A stretch of 64,000 nucleotides of DNA, from positions 186,001-250,000 of the forward strand of contig NZ_BHGL01000046.1 in assembly GCF_003864975.1 (NCBI RefSeq), given 5' to 3'. Below, in pieces: positions 30,030-41,088 of this stretch. Position numbers and translations under genes: made by a program. Position 1 is the stretch's first letter. Each line of letters opens with the position of its first letter. Origin of the DNA: Sulfuriferula thiophila (GTDB taxonomy: Bacteria > Pseudomonadota > Gammaproteobacteria > Burkholderiales > Sulfuriferulaceae). The notes under the pieces were generated by a model. The model was not told where the DNA came from and ran no database searches. It saw only the letters and a list, made by a program, of their open reading frames with translations.

Positions 30030-31595
30030 TCATTCCCACTCGATGGTAGCTGGCGGCTTACCGGAAATATCATAAACCACACGATTAATGCCGCGCACTT
30101 CATTGATTATACGATTGGAAACCTTACCCAGCAGACTGTATGGCAACTCGGCCCAATGCGCAGTCATGAAATCCTGAGTTTGAATTGCGCGTAATGCAAC
30201 TACGTATTCATAAGTGCGACCGTCCCCCATCACGCCCACCGACTTAACCGGCAGGAATACCGCAAATGCCTGTGACGTTTTCGCATACCAGCCACTGGCA
30301 CGTAACTCTTCAATGAAAATCGCGTCTGCACGGCGCAACAACTCAGCAAACTCAGCCTTAACTTCACCCAGAATGCGCACACCCAAACCCGGCCCCGGGA
30401 ATGGATGGCGATAAACCATATCATGCGGCAAACCTAACGCCACACCCAGTTCGCGCACTTCATCCTTAAACAATTCACGCAGCGGCTCCAGCAGTTTCAA
30501 ATGCAGGGTATCCGGCAAGCCACCCACGTTATGATGCGACTTGATCGCATGCGCTTTTTTAGTCTTTGCACCAGCCGATTCAATCACATCCGGATAGATC
30601 GTACCTTGCGCCAGCCATTTGGCATTCGGCAGCTTGGCCGACTCTCGCTGGAACACCTCGACAAATTCACGGCCGATGATTTTGCGCTTCTGCTCAGGAT
30701 CAGTCACCCCTGCCAGATGCTTCATGAATTCCGCACTGGCATCCACATGGATCACCTTGACACCCAGATTCTGCGCAAATGTCGCCATAACCTGCTCTGC
30801 TTCATTCAGTCGCAGCAACCCATTATCAACGAATACACAGGTCAACTGATCGCCAATCGCCTTGTGCAGCAATGCAGCCACCACAGATGAATCCACGCCA
30901 CCCGACAAGCCGAGTATCACTTCATCACTACCGACCTCTGCGCGCACACGGGCAATGGCTTCATCTACGTAGTTAGGCATGGTCCAATCTGCACCAGCTC
31001 CGCAAATATCATGAACGAAACGCGCAATGATTGCCTTGCCTTGCAAGCTATGTGTTACTTCCGGATGGAACTGCAAGCCATAGAAGCGACGATCTTCATC
31101 AGCCATACCGGCAATCGGTGTCGCCGCGTTACTGGCAATAATTTTAAAACCGGCAGGCAATACCGTCACTTTATCGCCATGACTCATCCACACATCCAGC
31201 AAACCATGCCCTTGCTCATTAACATGATCCTGTATATCACGCAGCAAACCTGAATGCCCCTGCGCACGCAATTGCGCATAGCCAAATTCACGATGCAATG
31301 CATTTTCCACGGCCCCACCAAGTTGCGCTGCCATGGTTTGCATGCCATAGCAGATGCCCAATACTGGCACACCCAGTTCAAACACAACTTGTGGCGCACG
31401 CGGCGTCTCATCCTCGGTCACCGAAGCCGGACCTCCGGACAAGATAATACCCACCGGATTAAAGTCACGGATAAATTGAGCATCCACATCAAACGAATGC
31501 AACTCACAATACACATTGGCTTCACGTACACGCCGTGCAATCAGCTGGGTATATTGGGAACCAAAATCAAGAATCAGTATTTTTTGATGTGCCAT
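30030..31595 (-). CDS. guaA: GMP synthase (glutamine-hydrolysing)
   Basis: The 521-residue enzyme converts XMP to GMP. The N-terminal class I amidotransferase has catalytic Cys82 in GICYGMQ and a His/Glu pair ([10 protein letters not shown]). The synthetase domain has the PP-loop LSGGVDSSV near residue 230. It follows guaB on the same strand, but a terminator hairpin lies in the 74 nt between them. Confidence 0.97.
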   Translation of the reverse strand: MAHQKILILDFGSQYTQLIARRVREANVYCELHSFDVDAQFIRDFNPVGIILSGGPASVTEDETPRAPQVVFELGVPVLGICYGMQTMAAQLGGAVENALHREFGYAQLRAQGHSGLLRDIQDHVNEQGHGLLDVWMSHGDKVTVLPAGFKIIASNAATPIAGMADEDRRFYGLQFHPEVTHSLQGKAIIARFVHDICGAGADWTMPNYVDEAIARVRAEVGSDEVILGLSGGVDSSVVAALLHKAIGDQLTCVFVDNGLLRLNEAEQVMATFAQNLGVKVIHVDASAEFMKHLAGVTDPEQKRKIIGREFVEVFQRESAKLPNAKWLAQGTIYPDVIESAGAKTKKAHAIKSHHNVGGLPDTLHLKLLEPLRELFKDEVRELGVALGLPHDMVYRHPFPGPGLGVRILGEVKAEFAELLRRADAIFIEELRASGWYAKTSQAFAVFLPVKSVGVMGDGRTYEYVVALRAIQTQDFMTAHWAELPYSLLGKVSNRIINEVRGINRVVYDISGKPPATIEWE

Positions 31596-31613
31596 ATTTG
31601 AACTCTAAACTGT

Positions 31614-31643
31614 ATAAAAAAACAGCAGGCGAACCTGCTGTGT
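31614..31643 (-). terminator. rho-independent terminator between guaB and guaA
   Basis: On the minus strand, ACAGCAGG and CCTGCTGT pair around a four-base loop and are followed by seven T. It lies 27 nt after the guaB stop and about 19 nt before the guaA start. Confidence 0.85.
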
Positions 31644-31669
31644 CATCATTTGCTAAACCGCCTGAACCA

Positions 31670-33184
<1,515 letters not shown>

Positions 33185-33245
33185 CTAATCAGAAACGACA
33201 CGCACGCTATTTATGGTAAATAGTTACTAATTCCAACGAAAGCAT

Positions 33246-33274
33246 TTGACGCACGCCGTCCAAATCGTTATGTT
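33246..33274 (+). promoter_or_regulatory. sigma-70 promoter for the small lipoprotein gene
   Basis: TTGACG at 33246-33251 and TATGTT at 33269-33274 are separated by 17 nt. They lie about 80 nt before the lipoprotein ATG and on the opposite strand from guaB. Confidence 0.55.
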
Positions 33275-33355
33275 TATAGCACCCAGGCAAGCACAGCTTG
33301 CATAATGGCGACTTATTTTTTAATACTAACCAAATCGCTTTGAGGAGATTTGCAG

Positions 33356-33682
33356 ATGAATAAACTTATTATTGCGTTAATTGGCGCTTCCGTTCTAGCC
33401 ATCAGCGGTTGCGCAGGTACCACGCAAACCGCTAGCGCACCTGCCGCACCAACCCTGAGCGGCGAAGCTCAAGCTGCACTGACTCAAGCACAAGCCGATG
33501 TAGCCTCAGCAAAAAAACAAAAAGCGCTGTGGACCAATGCTGAAAGCGCATTAAAAGCAGCTGAAGAAGCTGCCAAAACCGCTGATAGTGCAGCTGTTAT
33601 CAAAAATGCCAAAAAGGCTAGCGATGCTGCCAAGATGGGAATTGCACAAGCAAGCTTGCCAAGCACTGACACATTCAAATAA
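33356..33682 (+). CDS. small Ala/Lys-rich lipoprotein
   Basis: The 108-residue product has a lipoprotein signal peptide with the lipobox ISGC near residue 20, followed by an Ala-, Lys- and Gln-rich, probably coiled-coil helical segment. The ATG at 33356 has GAGGAG 8 nt upstream. It resembles Lpp-like outer membrane lipoproteins in composition, but it is not clearly homologous to Lpp. It stands alone, with its own promoter and a strong terminator, which suggests high independent expression. The function is unknown. Confidence 0.85.
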   Translation: MNKLIIALIGASVLAISGCAGTTQTASAPAAPTLSGEAQAALTQAQADVASAKKQKALWTNAESALKAAEEAAKTADSAAVIKNAKKASDAAKMGIAQASLPSTDTFK

Positions 33683-33689
33683 GCCTAAA

Positions 33690-33722
33690 AAACGGGCGGC
33701 CTTGTTCCAGGGCCGCCCGTTT
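33690..33722. terminator. bidirectional rho-independent terminator
   Basis: A 12-bp stem AAACGGGCGGCC/GGCCGCCCGTTT closes a nine-base loop. On the minus strand it runs into six T, serving rnfH; on the plus strand it ends the lipoprotein gene. Confidence 0.9.
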
Positions 33723-33731
33723 CAATTTTAC

Positions 33732-34058
33732 TTATTCTTCAGCTTTCTCAACATCCCCACCGCCCTTTTTCATTACCTTACCCTCTTCAGCGCGACGCCG
33801 CCGCACTTCTTTAGGATCAGCAATCAACTTGCGGTAAATTTCCACGCGATCCTTATCCCGCAGTACCGTATCAGGCTTTACCAGCTTGCCAAACACACCA
33901 ATTTTGTTCTGCTTCAGGTCAATCTCAGGAAATTTAGCCAATATACCCGATGCCTCAATCGCCGCAATTGCAGTGATGCCTTCTTGGGTATGGAGCGGCA
34001 ATATCACCTGCTCGTCCGGCCTGGCAAAAGCAATCTCAACTAAAATCTGATTTGTCAT
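33732..34058 (-). CDS. rnfH: RnfH family ubiquitin-like protein
   Basis: The 108-residue protein starts MTNQILVEIAFARPDEQ and has the RnfH motifs LKQNKIGVFGKLV and RVEIYRKLIADPKEVRRRRAE. The fold is beta-grasp. It is coupled to the ratA gene by a 4 nt overlap, the standard ratA-rnfH pair found beside smpB. The precise function is uncertain. Confidence 0.93.
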   Translation of the reverse strand: MTNQILVEIAFARPDEQVILPLHTQEGITAIAAIEASGILAKFPEIDLKQNKIGVFGKLVKPDTVLRDKDRVEIYRKLIADPKEVRRRRAEEGKVMKKGGGDVEKAEE

Positions 34059-34492
34059 GTTGCACCATACACTTGTTCTGCGCGCTGAATAAACGCCTCG
34101 ACGAAACTATTCGCTATATAACCGAACACAGGCCCCAATACGGCATCGAGCAATTTATTCGAAAACTCGTAATGCAGCACAAACTCAATCTTGCATGCTT
34201 CATTCCCCAGCGCTTTGAAACGCCACTCACCGTCCAATTGCTTGAACGGTCCGTCCAGCAGACGCATTTTAATCAAATTTGGCGGCTGATTGCTATTTTC
34301 AGTAGTAAAGTGCTGTTTAATATGCATATAATCAATATCGACCCGCGCCACCAACTGATTCTCTTGCCGACTTTTCACGTCGGTGCCGCCACACCAGGGC
34401 AGGAATTCCGGGTAATCCTCCACCCTGTCCACCAAATCAAACATCTGCTGGGCTGAATGCCCAACCAAAACACTTTTGTTTACCAGTGCCAT
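34055..34492 (-). CDS. ratA: RatA family protein (START-like, ubiquinone-binding type)
   Basis: The 145-residue START/COQ10-like protein begins MALVNKSVLVGHSAQQMFDLVDRVEDYPEFLPWC, the conserved family start, shown here only in part by LVDRVEDYPEFLPWC. Homologues are annotated as RatA toxin (inhibiting 70S assembly) or as a coenzyme Q-binding protein; the second role is broader. It is divergent from smpB and overlaps rnfH. Confidence 0.9.
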   Translation of the reverse strand: MALVNKSVLVGHSAQQMFDLVDRVEDYPEFLPWCGGTDVKSRQENQLVARVDIDYMHIKQHFTTENSNQPPNLIKMRLLDGPFKQLDGEWRFKALGNEACKIEFVLHYEFSNKLLDAVLGPVFGYIANSFVEAFIQRAEQVYGAT

Positions 34493-34551
34493 AACCCTTA
34501 GTGCCTATTATAAAAGCTGTTAAAATACCTGCTCAGAATGGGAACAAACAC

Positions 34552-35007
34552 ATGAGCATCGCGCAAAACAAAAAAGCATACCACGATTATTTCATTGAGG
34601 ATAAGTACGAAGCCGGACTTATGCTCAGCGGCTGGGAAGTAAAAGCCATCCGCGCGTCCCGCGTCCAGCTTAAAGAAGCTTATGTCGTCATCAAGAATGG
34701 CGAGGTTTTTCTGATCGGCGCACATATCAGCCCGCTGGCAACCGCGTCAACCCATGTGCATCCTGACGCTACCCGCAGCCGCAAGCTGTTACTGCACGCA
34801 GAAGAGATCAGCAAACTCATCGGCAAAGTTGAGCGCTCAGGCTATACGCTGGTGCCGCTTGACCTGCATTACACTCGCGGCAGGATTAAGCTGGAAATCG
34901 GTCTGGCCAAAGGCAAGAAACAACATGACAAGCGCCAGGCGGAGAAGACGCGCGAATCCAATCTTGAAGTACAACGCGCCATGCGCAGCCACAACAAGCT
35001 GGCATAG
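34552..35007 (+). CDS. smpB: SsrA-binding protein
   Basis: The 151-residue protein begins [20 protein letters not shown] and has [20 protein letters not shown] and a basic C-terminus ([16 protein letters not shown]). It binds tmRNA in rescue of stalled ribosomes. The ATG at 34552 is the family start; the open frame extends 17 codons further. No tmRNA gene was recognised next to it. Confidence 0.96.
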   Translation: MSIAQNKKAYHDYFIEDKYEAGLMLSGWEVKAIRASRVQLKEAYVVIKNGEVFLIGAHISPLATASTHVHPDATRSRKLLLHAEEISKLIGKVERSGYTLVPLDLHYTRGRIKLEIGLAKGKKQHDKRQAEKTRESNLEVQRAMRSHNKLA

Positions 35008-35067
35008 TTGCCAACCTTCGCGTTGCCACATTTAACTGGCAACGCACCCCCTGCTACCTCGGCGATA

Positions 35068-37599
35068 TTACTTACGTAGACGCAGATACACTTCCGGCAG
35101 CTTCTTCGGCAAGTCATTAATATGATCCAGGATCAAATAATGCCCAGGGCCGAAAATTTGCGGCAAATACTGGCTGCCCGCCGCATCCAGGGTAATGCAG
35201 AACGGATGCACACCCGCATCAACCGCCTCTTTCACCGCCATGCGCGTATCTTCATGCAAGTAACGCTCATCGCCGCCATCGTCATAATCTGCCGGACGAC
35301 CATCCGACAGAATCAACAACAAACGCCGCTGTGATGGCGCTTTGTCGAAGCCGGCAACAGCATGGCGTATTGCCGCACCCATACGCGTAGCCAGCCTGCC
35401 GGACAAACCACCCAGCACAGCTCGTGTATGCGGTGTTAAGCGCTCGTCAAACCCCTTGATCGTGTAATAACTGACGTTATCGCGGTACTTGGATGCAAAC
35501 CCTGCAAGACTGTATGGATCACCGACCTCTTCCATGCTTTCCGCAAACAACAGCATTCCGGCACGCAGGCTATCCACTACACGGCCCCCGCCTTCAGGAT
35601 TATTCTGCATAATCGAAGTCGAGATATCCGCCAGCAAGGTCACCGCGGTATCGCGATGCTGAATCACACGCTGCCGGTAAATGTTTGCCTTGGGCGACAT
35701 GCCGGCACGCTTTTCAGCGATATAGGAAATCGCCGCTTCCAGATCCAGTTCGTCGCCATCGAACTGACGCCGCAACGGCGCCATGCGCGCCGGCTTCTGG
35801 GTCTGAATCGCACGTTTCAAGCGTTTCAACGCAGGCGCATATTGCGTCAGCAGTTTGGCAGCTTCGTTCGCATCCAGTTCAGTCAATTGCTTTTCCTGCA
35901 CCCATGCCCAGTTACGCTTGTAACGATTATCGCGATAATCCCATTCAGCGTAAGGCTTGCCCTTCTCACTGTATTCTGCACCCTTGGCATAACCCACCAC
36001 ATGAGCCTGCTGTGGAATACCCACGCCAACGCGCCCACCCGAGCCAGCTGTTTCCTCTGGTGGAATATCGAAGTCCGGATCTTCACCCGCCGCATGCTTG
36101 GGAATCTGCTTTTGCTCGGGATTCGGTTTGATATCTTCATTTTTGACGACGTCATCCTGGTCTTCAGTACCAGTGCCGAATTCGGCATGATCCAGCACCC
36201 GGCGCGGATAGACCGGACGCGCCGCATTAGGGGAGCGCCCAGGAATGAATGCAAGCTCACGCTCTGCTAGAGATACAGAAGGTAACACACTGTTTTTATA
36301 TAATTCATTCGCGATTTTAAACGCATCAACCACAGTCGCTTCAGCGGATAACAATGGGCGGAACAGCTCAAAATCAGCACTGACAGGAGCGCCTTCAACC
36401 ACCCAGCGCAACACTTGCCGTGCCCACTCAAAATGACCGGCAGCAGCGCCATCCGGCACAGGAGCGGCATCTGCAGCCACGAGCAAACGCGCCAGATAAT
36501 TTGGCACTCGCTCACCAATCTGTGCATCAACACGCGTATCTTCACACAAATCAAAAATCAGCTGGAAGCGAATCATATCTTCGCCATAGGCTGCGAAGAG
36601 CGGACGCCAGGTAATGCGCTGATGCTCATCCAGTGGTGGATGCTCGCGCCCTACCTCACGGAACAACGCCTCTATATAGCGTTGCTCAAATGAATAAAAC
36701 GCCAGGTGGCCAGCAGCATGCAGAACTGCCAAAATAGCCTCTTCGCGACTAGGCATGGCGATAGGCAGATACAAAGCCGCACCATCCGTCTCGATAAAAG
36801 CCCGCCCTTTATCCGGCGACCAATTTCCCTCCAGCAAATCAAAGGTCTCGCCAAACCATGCGTATAACACTAATTGCAGCAGGCGCTGATGCTCTGGAAT
36901 ACGAAAACCGGGGAGATTTTCGAGCAACAACGACATGCTTTCTTCGGATTCCAGTTTGAAAAATGCCTCACCTCGCAGACGGCCAGCTTGCAGAATATCT
37001 GCACCGCGTTTCGCCCACGGCAATACCGCATCAATACCCAGCAAATTGCGCACACGGATTGCGCCACCCAGATAGGTACCTAACGCCAGACGACGTTTGG
37101 TAAACAACTCCAGACTCGGCAATACCACTTCTTCAATGCCGGCAATACCATGCCCGCCTTCCAGTTGCAGCACCGGACAGCGGAAATAGGCCACACCCGA
37201 ATCCAGATGGCGCTCACACCAGTCCAATCCTAGCGTAGCCCAGCGCTCTTCACCCTCAGCTCCCAGACTGTTATACGCACCAGGCAATTGGCCCATAAAG
37301 CCGTCAACTGCCTTCCATGATCCGCGCCACGCCAGAAACTTCAGCGCTTGTCGCGTCCACGGCAATACCGAATGACTGGCAAGACAGGCAGCCTCGCTGC
37401 CACGGATAAACGCCTTACCGGCATCGCGATCGTGAGCAAACAATGCCTTGCTGGCCAATACCCATTCCAGCACCACCTCATCACCATATGGCTGAATGAC
37501 GCTCAATGCCGCCTGGGTATCACGATGCGCAACAAAACTGATCTGCTCGAGATCGACTAAAACTTGCTGGATGGCGGCGAGGGTTTCTAAATCTGTCAT
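35068..37599 (-). CDS. cbbO: CbbO-type VWA protein (Rubisco activase component)
   Basis: The 843-residue protein has a long helical N-terminal region and a C-terminal VWA domain with the MIDAS motif DISTSIM (about residue 658) and LLILSDGRPADYD. The length fits CbbO rather than the shorter NorD. CbbO binds Rubisco and CbbQ, and the pair removes inhibitory sugar phosphates from the active site. The cbbQ gene lies 28 nt upstream. No Rubisco gene is in the window, so the client enzyme is inferred. Confidence 0.88.
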   Translation of the reverse strand: MTDLETLAAIQQVLVDLEQISFVAHRDTQAALSVIQPYGDEVVLEWVLASKALFAHDRDAGKAFIRGSEAACLASHSVLPWTRQALKFLAWRGSWKAVDGFMGQLPGAYNSLGAEGEERWATLGLDWCERHLDSGVAYFRCPVLQLEGGHGIAGIEEVVLPSLELFTKRRLALGTYLGGAIRVRNLLGIDAVLPWAKRGADILQAGRLRGEAFFKLESEESMSLLLENLPGFRIPEHQRLLQLVLYAWFGETFDLLEGNWSPDKGRAFIETDGAALYLPIAMPSREEAILAVLHAAGHLAFYSFEQRYIEALFREVGREHPPLDEHQRITWRPLFAAYGEDMIRFQLIFDLCEDTRVDAQIGERVPNYLARLLVAADAAPVPDGAAAGHFEWARQVLRWVVEGAPVSADFELFRPLLSAEATVVDAFKIANELYKNSVLPSVSLAERELAFIPGRSPNAARPVYPRRVLDHAEFGTGTEDQDDVVKNEDIKPNPEQKQIPKHAAGEDPDFDIPPEETAGSGGRVGVGIPQQAHVVGYAKGAEYSEKGKPYAEWDYRDNRYKRNWAWVQEKQLTELDANEAAKLLTQYAPALKRLKRAIQTQKPARMAPLRRQFDGDELDLEAAISYIAEKRAGMSPKANIYRQRVIQHRDTAVTLLADISTSIMQNNPEGGGRVVDSLRAGMLLFAESMEEVGDPYSLAGFASKYRDNVSYYTIKGFDERLTPHTRAVLGGLSGRLATRMGAAIRHAVAGFDKAPSQRRLLLILSDGRPADYDDGGDERYLHEDTRMAVKEAVDAGVHPFCITLDAAGSQYLPQIFGPGHYLILDHINDLPKKLPEVYLRLRK

Positions 37600-37627
37600 G
37601 AATAAGTAACTGGCAAGGTTTTACAAA

Positions 37628-38476
37628 CTAGGCAAAATGCGCTCGAATTATTTCCATTAATGCTTCGGATAATTCTGGATCATCCGTCACCGGATTAACT
37701 AATGCTGACTTACACGCTTCTACCGGATCAACGCCTGCAGCAATCATATTGCCAGCATAAACCAGAGCGCGGGTTGAAGTTGCTTCTTCCAGGCCATGAT
37801 CCTTGAGCGTACGCGCGCGACGGCCTGCAGCAACCAGCTGGTCAACTTGCGCATCGCTAAGCTCAGGCACTTCATTTTTAACAATCTTGCGCTCGATCTC
37901 TTCACGCGGATAATCGAAATTAATACCGATGAAACGCTGCTTAGTGGACGGTTTCAAATCCTTCAATACGGTTTGATAACCCGGGTTATACGAGATCACC
38001 AGCATGAAATCTTCATGCGCCTCGATTTCCTGACCCTTTTTTTCCAGCGGTAATTGACGACGGTGGTCGGTCAGCGGGTGAATAATCACGGTACTGTCAG
38101 TACGGGCTTCCACAATCTCATCCAGGTAACAGATCGCCCCCACCTTCACGGCACGCGTAAGCGGGCCATCCTGCCAAACTGTCTGCTCACCTTCGAGCAA
38201 AAAGCGCCCAACCAGATCCGAGCTGGTCAGATCCTCATGGCACGACACCGTAACCAGAGGACGCTTCAAGCGCCAGGCCATGTATTCCAGAAACCGGGTT
38301 TTACCGCAACCCGTTGGCCCTTTGAGCATTACGGGCAAACGTTTTTTATATGCCGCTTCAAAAATCTCGACTTCATTGTTCTGCGCCTCGTAATAAGGAG
38401 CACTTGCGCCATCCTCAACGGGAAGCTGGACGATATCGCGCTCTACACCGCGCAAACGGTTTAAAAATCCTTTCAT
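37628..38476 (-). CDS. cbbQ: CbbQ/NirQ/NorQ family AAA+ ATPase
   Basis: The 282-residue MoxR-class AAA+ ATPase has Walker A GPTGCGKT at 53-60, Walker [13 protein letters not shown] and the CbbQ C-terminal helices ([13 protein letters not shown]). It is paired with the CbbO gene. The family also includes NorQ, but the long partner argues for CbbQ. It overlaps the upstream 137-residue gene by 4 nt. Confidence 0.9.
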   Translation of the reverse strand: MKGFLNRLRGVERDIVQLPVEDGASAPYYEAQNNEVEIFEAAYKKRLPVMLKGPTGCGKTRFLEYMAWRLKRPLVTVSCHEDLTSSDLVGRFLLEGEQTVWQDGPLTRAVKVGAICYLDEIVEARTDSTVIIHPLTDHRRQLPLEKKGQEIEAHEDFMLVISYNPGYQTVLKDLKPSTKQRFIGINFDYPREEIERKIVKNEVPELSDAQVDQLVAAGRRARTLKDHGLEEATSTRALVYAGNMIAAGVDPVEACKSALVNPVTDDPELSEALMEIIRAHFA

Positions 38477-38886
38477 GCCATCTCCAGACGTTCTTCACGC
38501 ATGCAGCGTGTTTTCATAAATAAATACACATGACGCAAGGTGCGAACTGCCATTTTTTCCGGGTTCTCCGGCAATGCGTCCAAACGATCCATCGTAATGC
38601 AATTATGGTAATACACCAGCTCACGACAATTATCGCGTATCGTATTCCAGGAAGGGTCGCTCTTGACCAGCGCTTTGAACACATCCAGCAAATCCTCATT
38701 TATATCAGGAACTTCCTTCACCCCGACATCAACGATATAGGCAATAATCAGCTGCTTGGTAAGCGTCATGGCATGCTCCACTGTCGCCATCAAGGGCAGT
38801 GATTTCCGCTCGTTTAAAATGCGTTCGAGGTCGATAATTTGCTCATCGACTTGCTCAAAAGCCTGTATTAAAGGTTGATGATCCAT
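38473..38886 (-). CDS. uncharacterised 137-residue protein of the cbbQO operon
   Basis: The mostly helical acidic protein starts [20 protein letters not shown] and has no signal peptide or membrane segment. Its stop overlaps the cbbQ start as ATGA, so it is translated with CbbQ and CbbO. I do not recognise the family. The leading helices could be a coiled coil. A role as an accessory of the CbbQO activase is inferred from position only. Confidence 0.75.
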   Translation of the reverse strand: MDHQPLIQAFEQVDEQIIDLERILNERKSLPLMATVEHAMTLTKQLIIAYIVDVGVKEVPDINEDLLDVFKALVKSDPSWNTIRDNCRELVYYHNCITMDRLDALPENPEKMAVRTLRHVYLFMKTRCMREERLEMA

Positions 38887-38990
38887 TTTCTGACTAGACC
38901 GAATAGAAGTTTAAGAATAAAATTGCGGGATTGTGATTTACGCAATACCCGATTATTTTACTCAACTTTACTCACAAATGGAATGCTGAT

Positions 38991-39314
38991 ATGAAAAAGC
39001 TGGTTAAGCTCGTCAAGGTCAACAACCTGGAATATAACGTCAACCGCGATCCAGCCGTATATCGTCGTTGCGCCAATGAAAATTTCCGTATTCAGGCTTT
39101 GGTGGATGGCAGCGGTCAAGTTAAATGCAAGTTAACGGACACCACTGGTAAAGTCATTAACGAGCAAAGCGTTAATGCTCCTGGCACTTATACTCACGAA
39201 GTATCCTACCCAACTCCAGGCGTTCGCGTTGTTACCCTCAACGTTGAAGGCAATGGCGACAAATATGCATTAGACATTCGTCTGGATGTCATGGAACACG
39301 CATGGGAAGGTTAA
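38991..39314 (+). CDS. uncharacterised 107-residue protein divergent from cbbQO
   Basis: The product starts MKKLVKLVKVNNLEYNVNRD and appears beta-rich (alternating segments such as FRIQALVDGSGQVKCKL, YALDIRLDVMEHAWEG). It has no signal peptide. It is divergent from the 137-residue cbbQO gene, with 104 nt between them, and has its own strong terminator, so it is a stand-alone transcript. I do not recognise the family. Confidence 0.75.
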   Translation: MKKLVKLVKVNNLEYNVNRDPAVYRRCANENFRIQALVDGSGQVKCKLTDTTGKVINEQSVNAPGTYTHEVSYPTPGVRVVTLNVEGNGDKYALDIRLDVMEHAWEG

Positions 39315-39327
39315 CTTAACCTGCCCG

Positions 39328-39365
39328 CCAATAAAAAAGCCCGTTACGACGGGCTTTTTTATTGG
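39328..39365. terminator. bidirectional rho-independent terminator
   Basis: A 17-bp palindrome closes a four-base loop: CCAATAAAAAAGCCCGT before TACG and ACGGGCTTTTTTATTGG after it. It lies between the 107-residue gene and the convergent HolD-like gene and gives a T-tract on both strands. Confidence 0.92.
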
Positions 39366-39378
39366 CTACAGTTTTACA

Positions 39379-39882
39379 TCAGCGTTGTTGCAACCAACTG
39401 CACCAGCCAGCCCAAACGGCTGATTTTTCCTGATTGTGTAACAACAGAACATCAGGATGCTGGCTGACAAACACCGGCAGGCTCTGCCAGCAAACCGCCT
39501 GTTGTGACAGTTCCACCATAGCAGAATCGGTGTCGAGCATGCGCTGCACCAGTGCATCGCCCATCAGCCACAGCCACTGCACATCACCACGATTAACCGA
39601 ATCGCTCAACTGCGCATAGTCAAGCTGCGCGCTATCAAGCTGACGCAAATGCATTGCCTGCAACATATTCGCAAACAAGGTAGCCGCATCTGCCGACATG
39701 ACTTTATCCATCAGTACCCGACCCGGCACGCCGTCTCCACGCTGCACAGTGATGGCCAGCAACTCAGCACCCGCTACGGATTCGATCGAAACAAGTGGTG
39801 CAGTATCAGCCATAACCGCTGATGTCGTGCGCAACTGCCACAAGGGCATCAAACCTAGTTCTTCGAGTATTACTTCATGCAT
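39379..39882 (-). CDS. HolD-like protein, possible DNA polymerase III psi subunit
   Basis: The 167-residue protein begins MHEVILEELGLMPLWQLR, resembling the psi N-terminus (LQQLGITQWSLRRP in E. coli), and ends with HNQEKSAVWAGWCSWLQ, resembling the C-terminal NPTARAALWQQICTYE segment of psi. It overlaps rimI by 8 nt, and in E. coli holD is also immediately next to rimI. Psi links the clamp loader to chi and SSB. The similarity is weak and judged by eye; the alternative is an uncharacterised betaproteobacterial protein of the tsaB-rimI locus. Confidence 0.55.
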   Translation of the reverse strand: MHEVILEELGLMPLWQLRTTSAVMADTAPLVSIESVAGAELLAITVQRGDGVPGRVLMDKVMSADAATLFANMLQAMHLRQLDSAQLDYAQLSDSVNRGDVQWLWLMGDALVQRMLDTDSAMVELSQQAVCWQSLPVFVSQHPDVLLLHNQEKSAVWAGWCSWLQQR

Positions 39883-40348
39883 GTTTTAGTAAATCCATCC
39901 GCATAATGACTGCATCCTCACGCCCACCGACAGCGGGATAATAGTTTTTACGCACTGCCACGAAATCGAACCCCATGCTGTCATACAGTCGCCGTGCCAC
40001 AGTATTCGACGGACGCACCTCCAGCCACAATGACTCGGCATGATCCTGCCGGGCCCGGGTTATGAGCTGCGACATCAGTTCCCGCCCCCAGCCTTGACCT
40101 TGCCAGGCTGGTGCGATCGTAATATTAAGCAGATGTGCCTCGCCTACCGCCAGCATCATGACCGCATAACCGACAATCTCCGTATCCAGCCCGTATACAC
40201 AGCACCGATAGCCGGAATATATGGAATCAGCAAAGTTACCATGCGTCCACGGAAAAGGGTAACACTGCGCATCCAGCGCCGCTATTTCCGGCAAATCCGC
40301 TTCCGTCATCGGCCGCACCACAGGCTGCGGTTTCAGCATTCTGCTCAT
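39875..40348 (-). CDS. rimI: ribosomal protein bS18-alanine N-acetyltransferase
   Basis: The 157-residue GNAT acetyltransferase has the acetyl-CoA loop QGQGWGRELM and the C-terminal YDSMGFDFVAVRKNYYP. It acetylates the N-terminal Ala of ribosomal protein S18. The ATG at 40348 overlaps the tsaB stop as ATGA; a TTG three codons earlier is less likely. Confidence 0.93.
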   Translation of the reverse strand: MSRMLKPQPVVRPMTEADLPEIAALDAQCYPFPWTHGNFADSIYSGYRCCVYGLDTEIVGYAVMMLAVGEAHLLNITIAPAWQGQGWGRELMSQLITRARQDHAESLWLEVRPSNTVARRLYDSMGFDFVAVRKNYYPAVGGREDAVIMRMDLLKHA

Positions 40349-41016
40349 CGCTCGCAAATCTTCAGCGCAACTTTATTACGGATATACAACGGTGCCGCCA
40401 GTTCAGCAGCCATACCCAGACCCTGCGCGAATTTCAAAGCAGCCAGACTGGCAATCTCACGTGCATGAGGATAGCTATCAGCCTGAACTGCCATTAAAGC
40501 ATCACCATAACGCTGCGCCAGTACCTCTCCATACGCCAGGAAACCACCGCCGCAACCTGACCATCCGCCACCTTCAACCTCAGGCGTATCCTGAGGCTTG
40601 CACACTACCGGCGCACTCAGCATCACCCACTCATCGGCCACACGCTGATAAGTGGCGTGATACACCTCACCCATACGCGCATCCAGACATGCGATGACCC
40701 GCTTGCCCTCACTGGCAGCAGCCAATGCCTGCAAGCCGCTTACGCCCACCACAGGCATATCGGAAGCAAATGCCAAGCCCTGCGCAACCGCACAGGCAAT
40801 GCGTAAACCAGTAAACGAGCCTGGCCCTTCGCCAAACCCGATACCATCCAAATCCGCAAAAACCAGCCCTGCCTCTGCCAGCACACTCTGACATTGCGGC
40901 AACAGCAGTTGCGAATGCGTCTGTCCGGCATGCACCTGGCGAGTCAACACCTCACCATCCAGCCACAAAGCCGTGGAGCAATATTCAGTGGAAGCATCAA
41001 AAGCAAGAATTTTCAT
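40345..41016 (-). CDS. tsaB: tRNA threonylcarbamoyladenosine biosynthesis protein TsaB
   Basis: The 223-residue ASKHA-fold protein begins MKILAFDASTEYCSTALW and has GFGEGPGSFTGLRIA. It partners TsaD and TsaE in making t6A37 on ANN-decoding tRNAs. The ATG at 41016 is chosen over a TTG three codons upstream. It starts 15 nt after a terminator-like hairpin. Confidence 0.95.
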   Translation of the reverse strand: MKILAFDASTEYCSTALWLDGEVLTRQVHAGQTHSQLLLPQCQSVLAEAGLVFADLDGIGFGEGPGSFTGLRIACAVAQGLAFASDMPVVGVSGLQALAAASEGKRVIACLDARMGEVYHATYQRVADEWVMLSAPVVCKPQDTPEVEGGGWSGCGGGFLAYGEVLAQRYGDALMAVQADSYPHAREIASLAALKFAQGLGMAAELAAPLYIRNKVALKICER

Positions 41017-41030
41017 TAAACTCAATATCT

Positions 41031-41060
41031 AAAAAATAAAGCCGCCCAACAACAGGCGGC
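41031..41060 (-). terminator. rho-independent terminator between HIRAN gene and tsaB
   Basis: On the minus strand, GCCGCC and GGCGGC pair around an eight-base loop and are followed by TTTATTTTTT. It ends the DsrE-HIRAN unit just before tsaB. Confidence 0.82.
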
Positions 41061-41088
41061 ACAAATGCAGTAATCGCACACGGCGCTA

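Noticed and set aside
34552-35067. Search for a tmRNA gene beside smpB
   Set aside because: No tRNA-like ends or tag-peptide frame were seen; the flanking space is too short.
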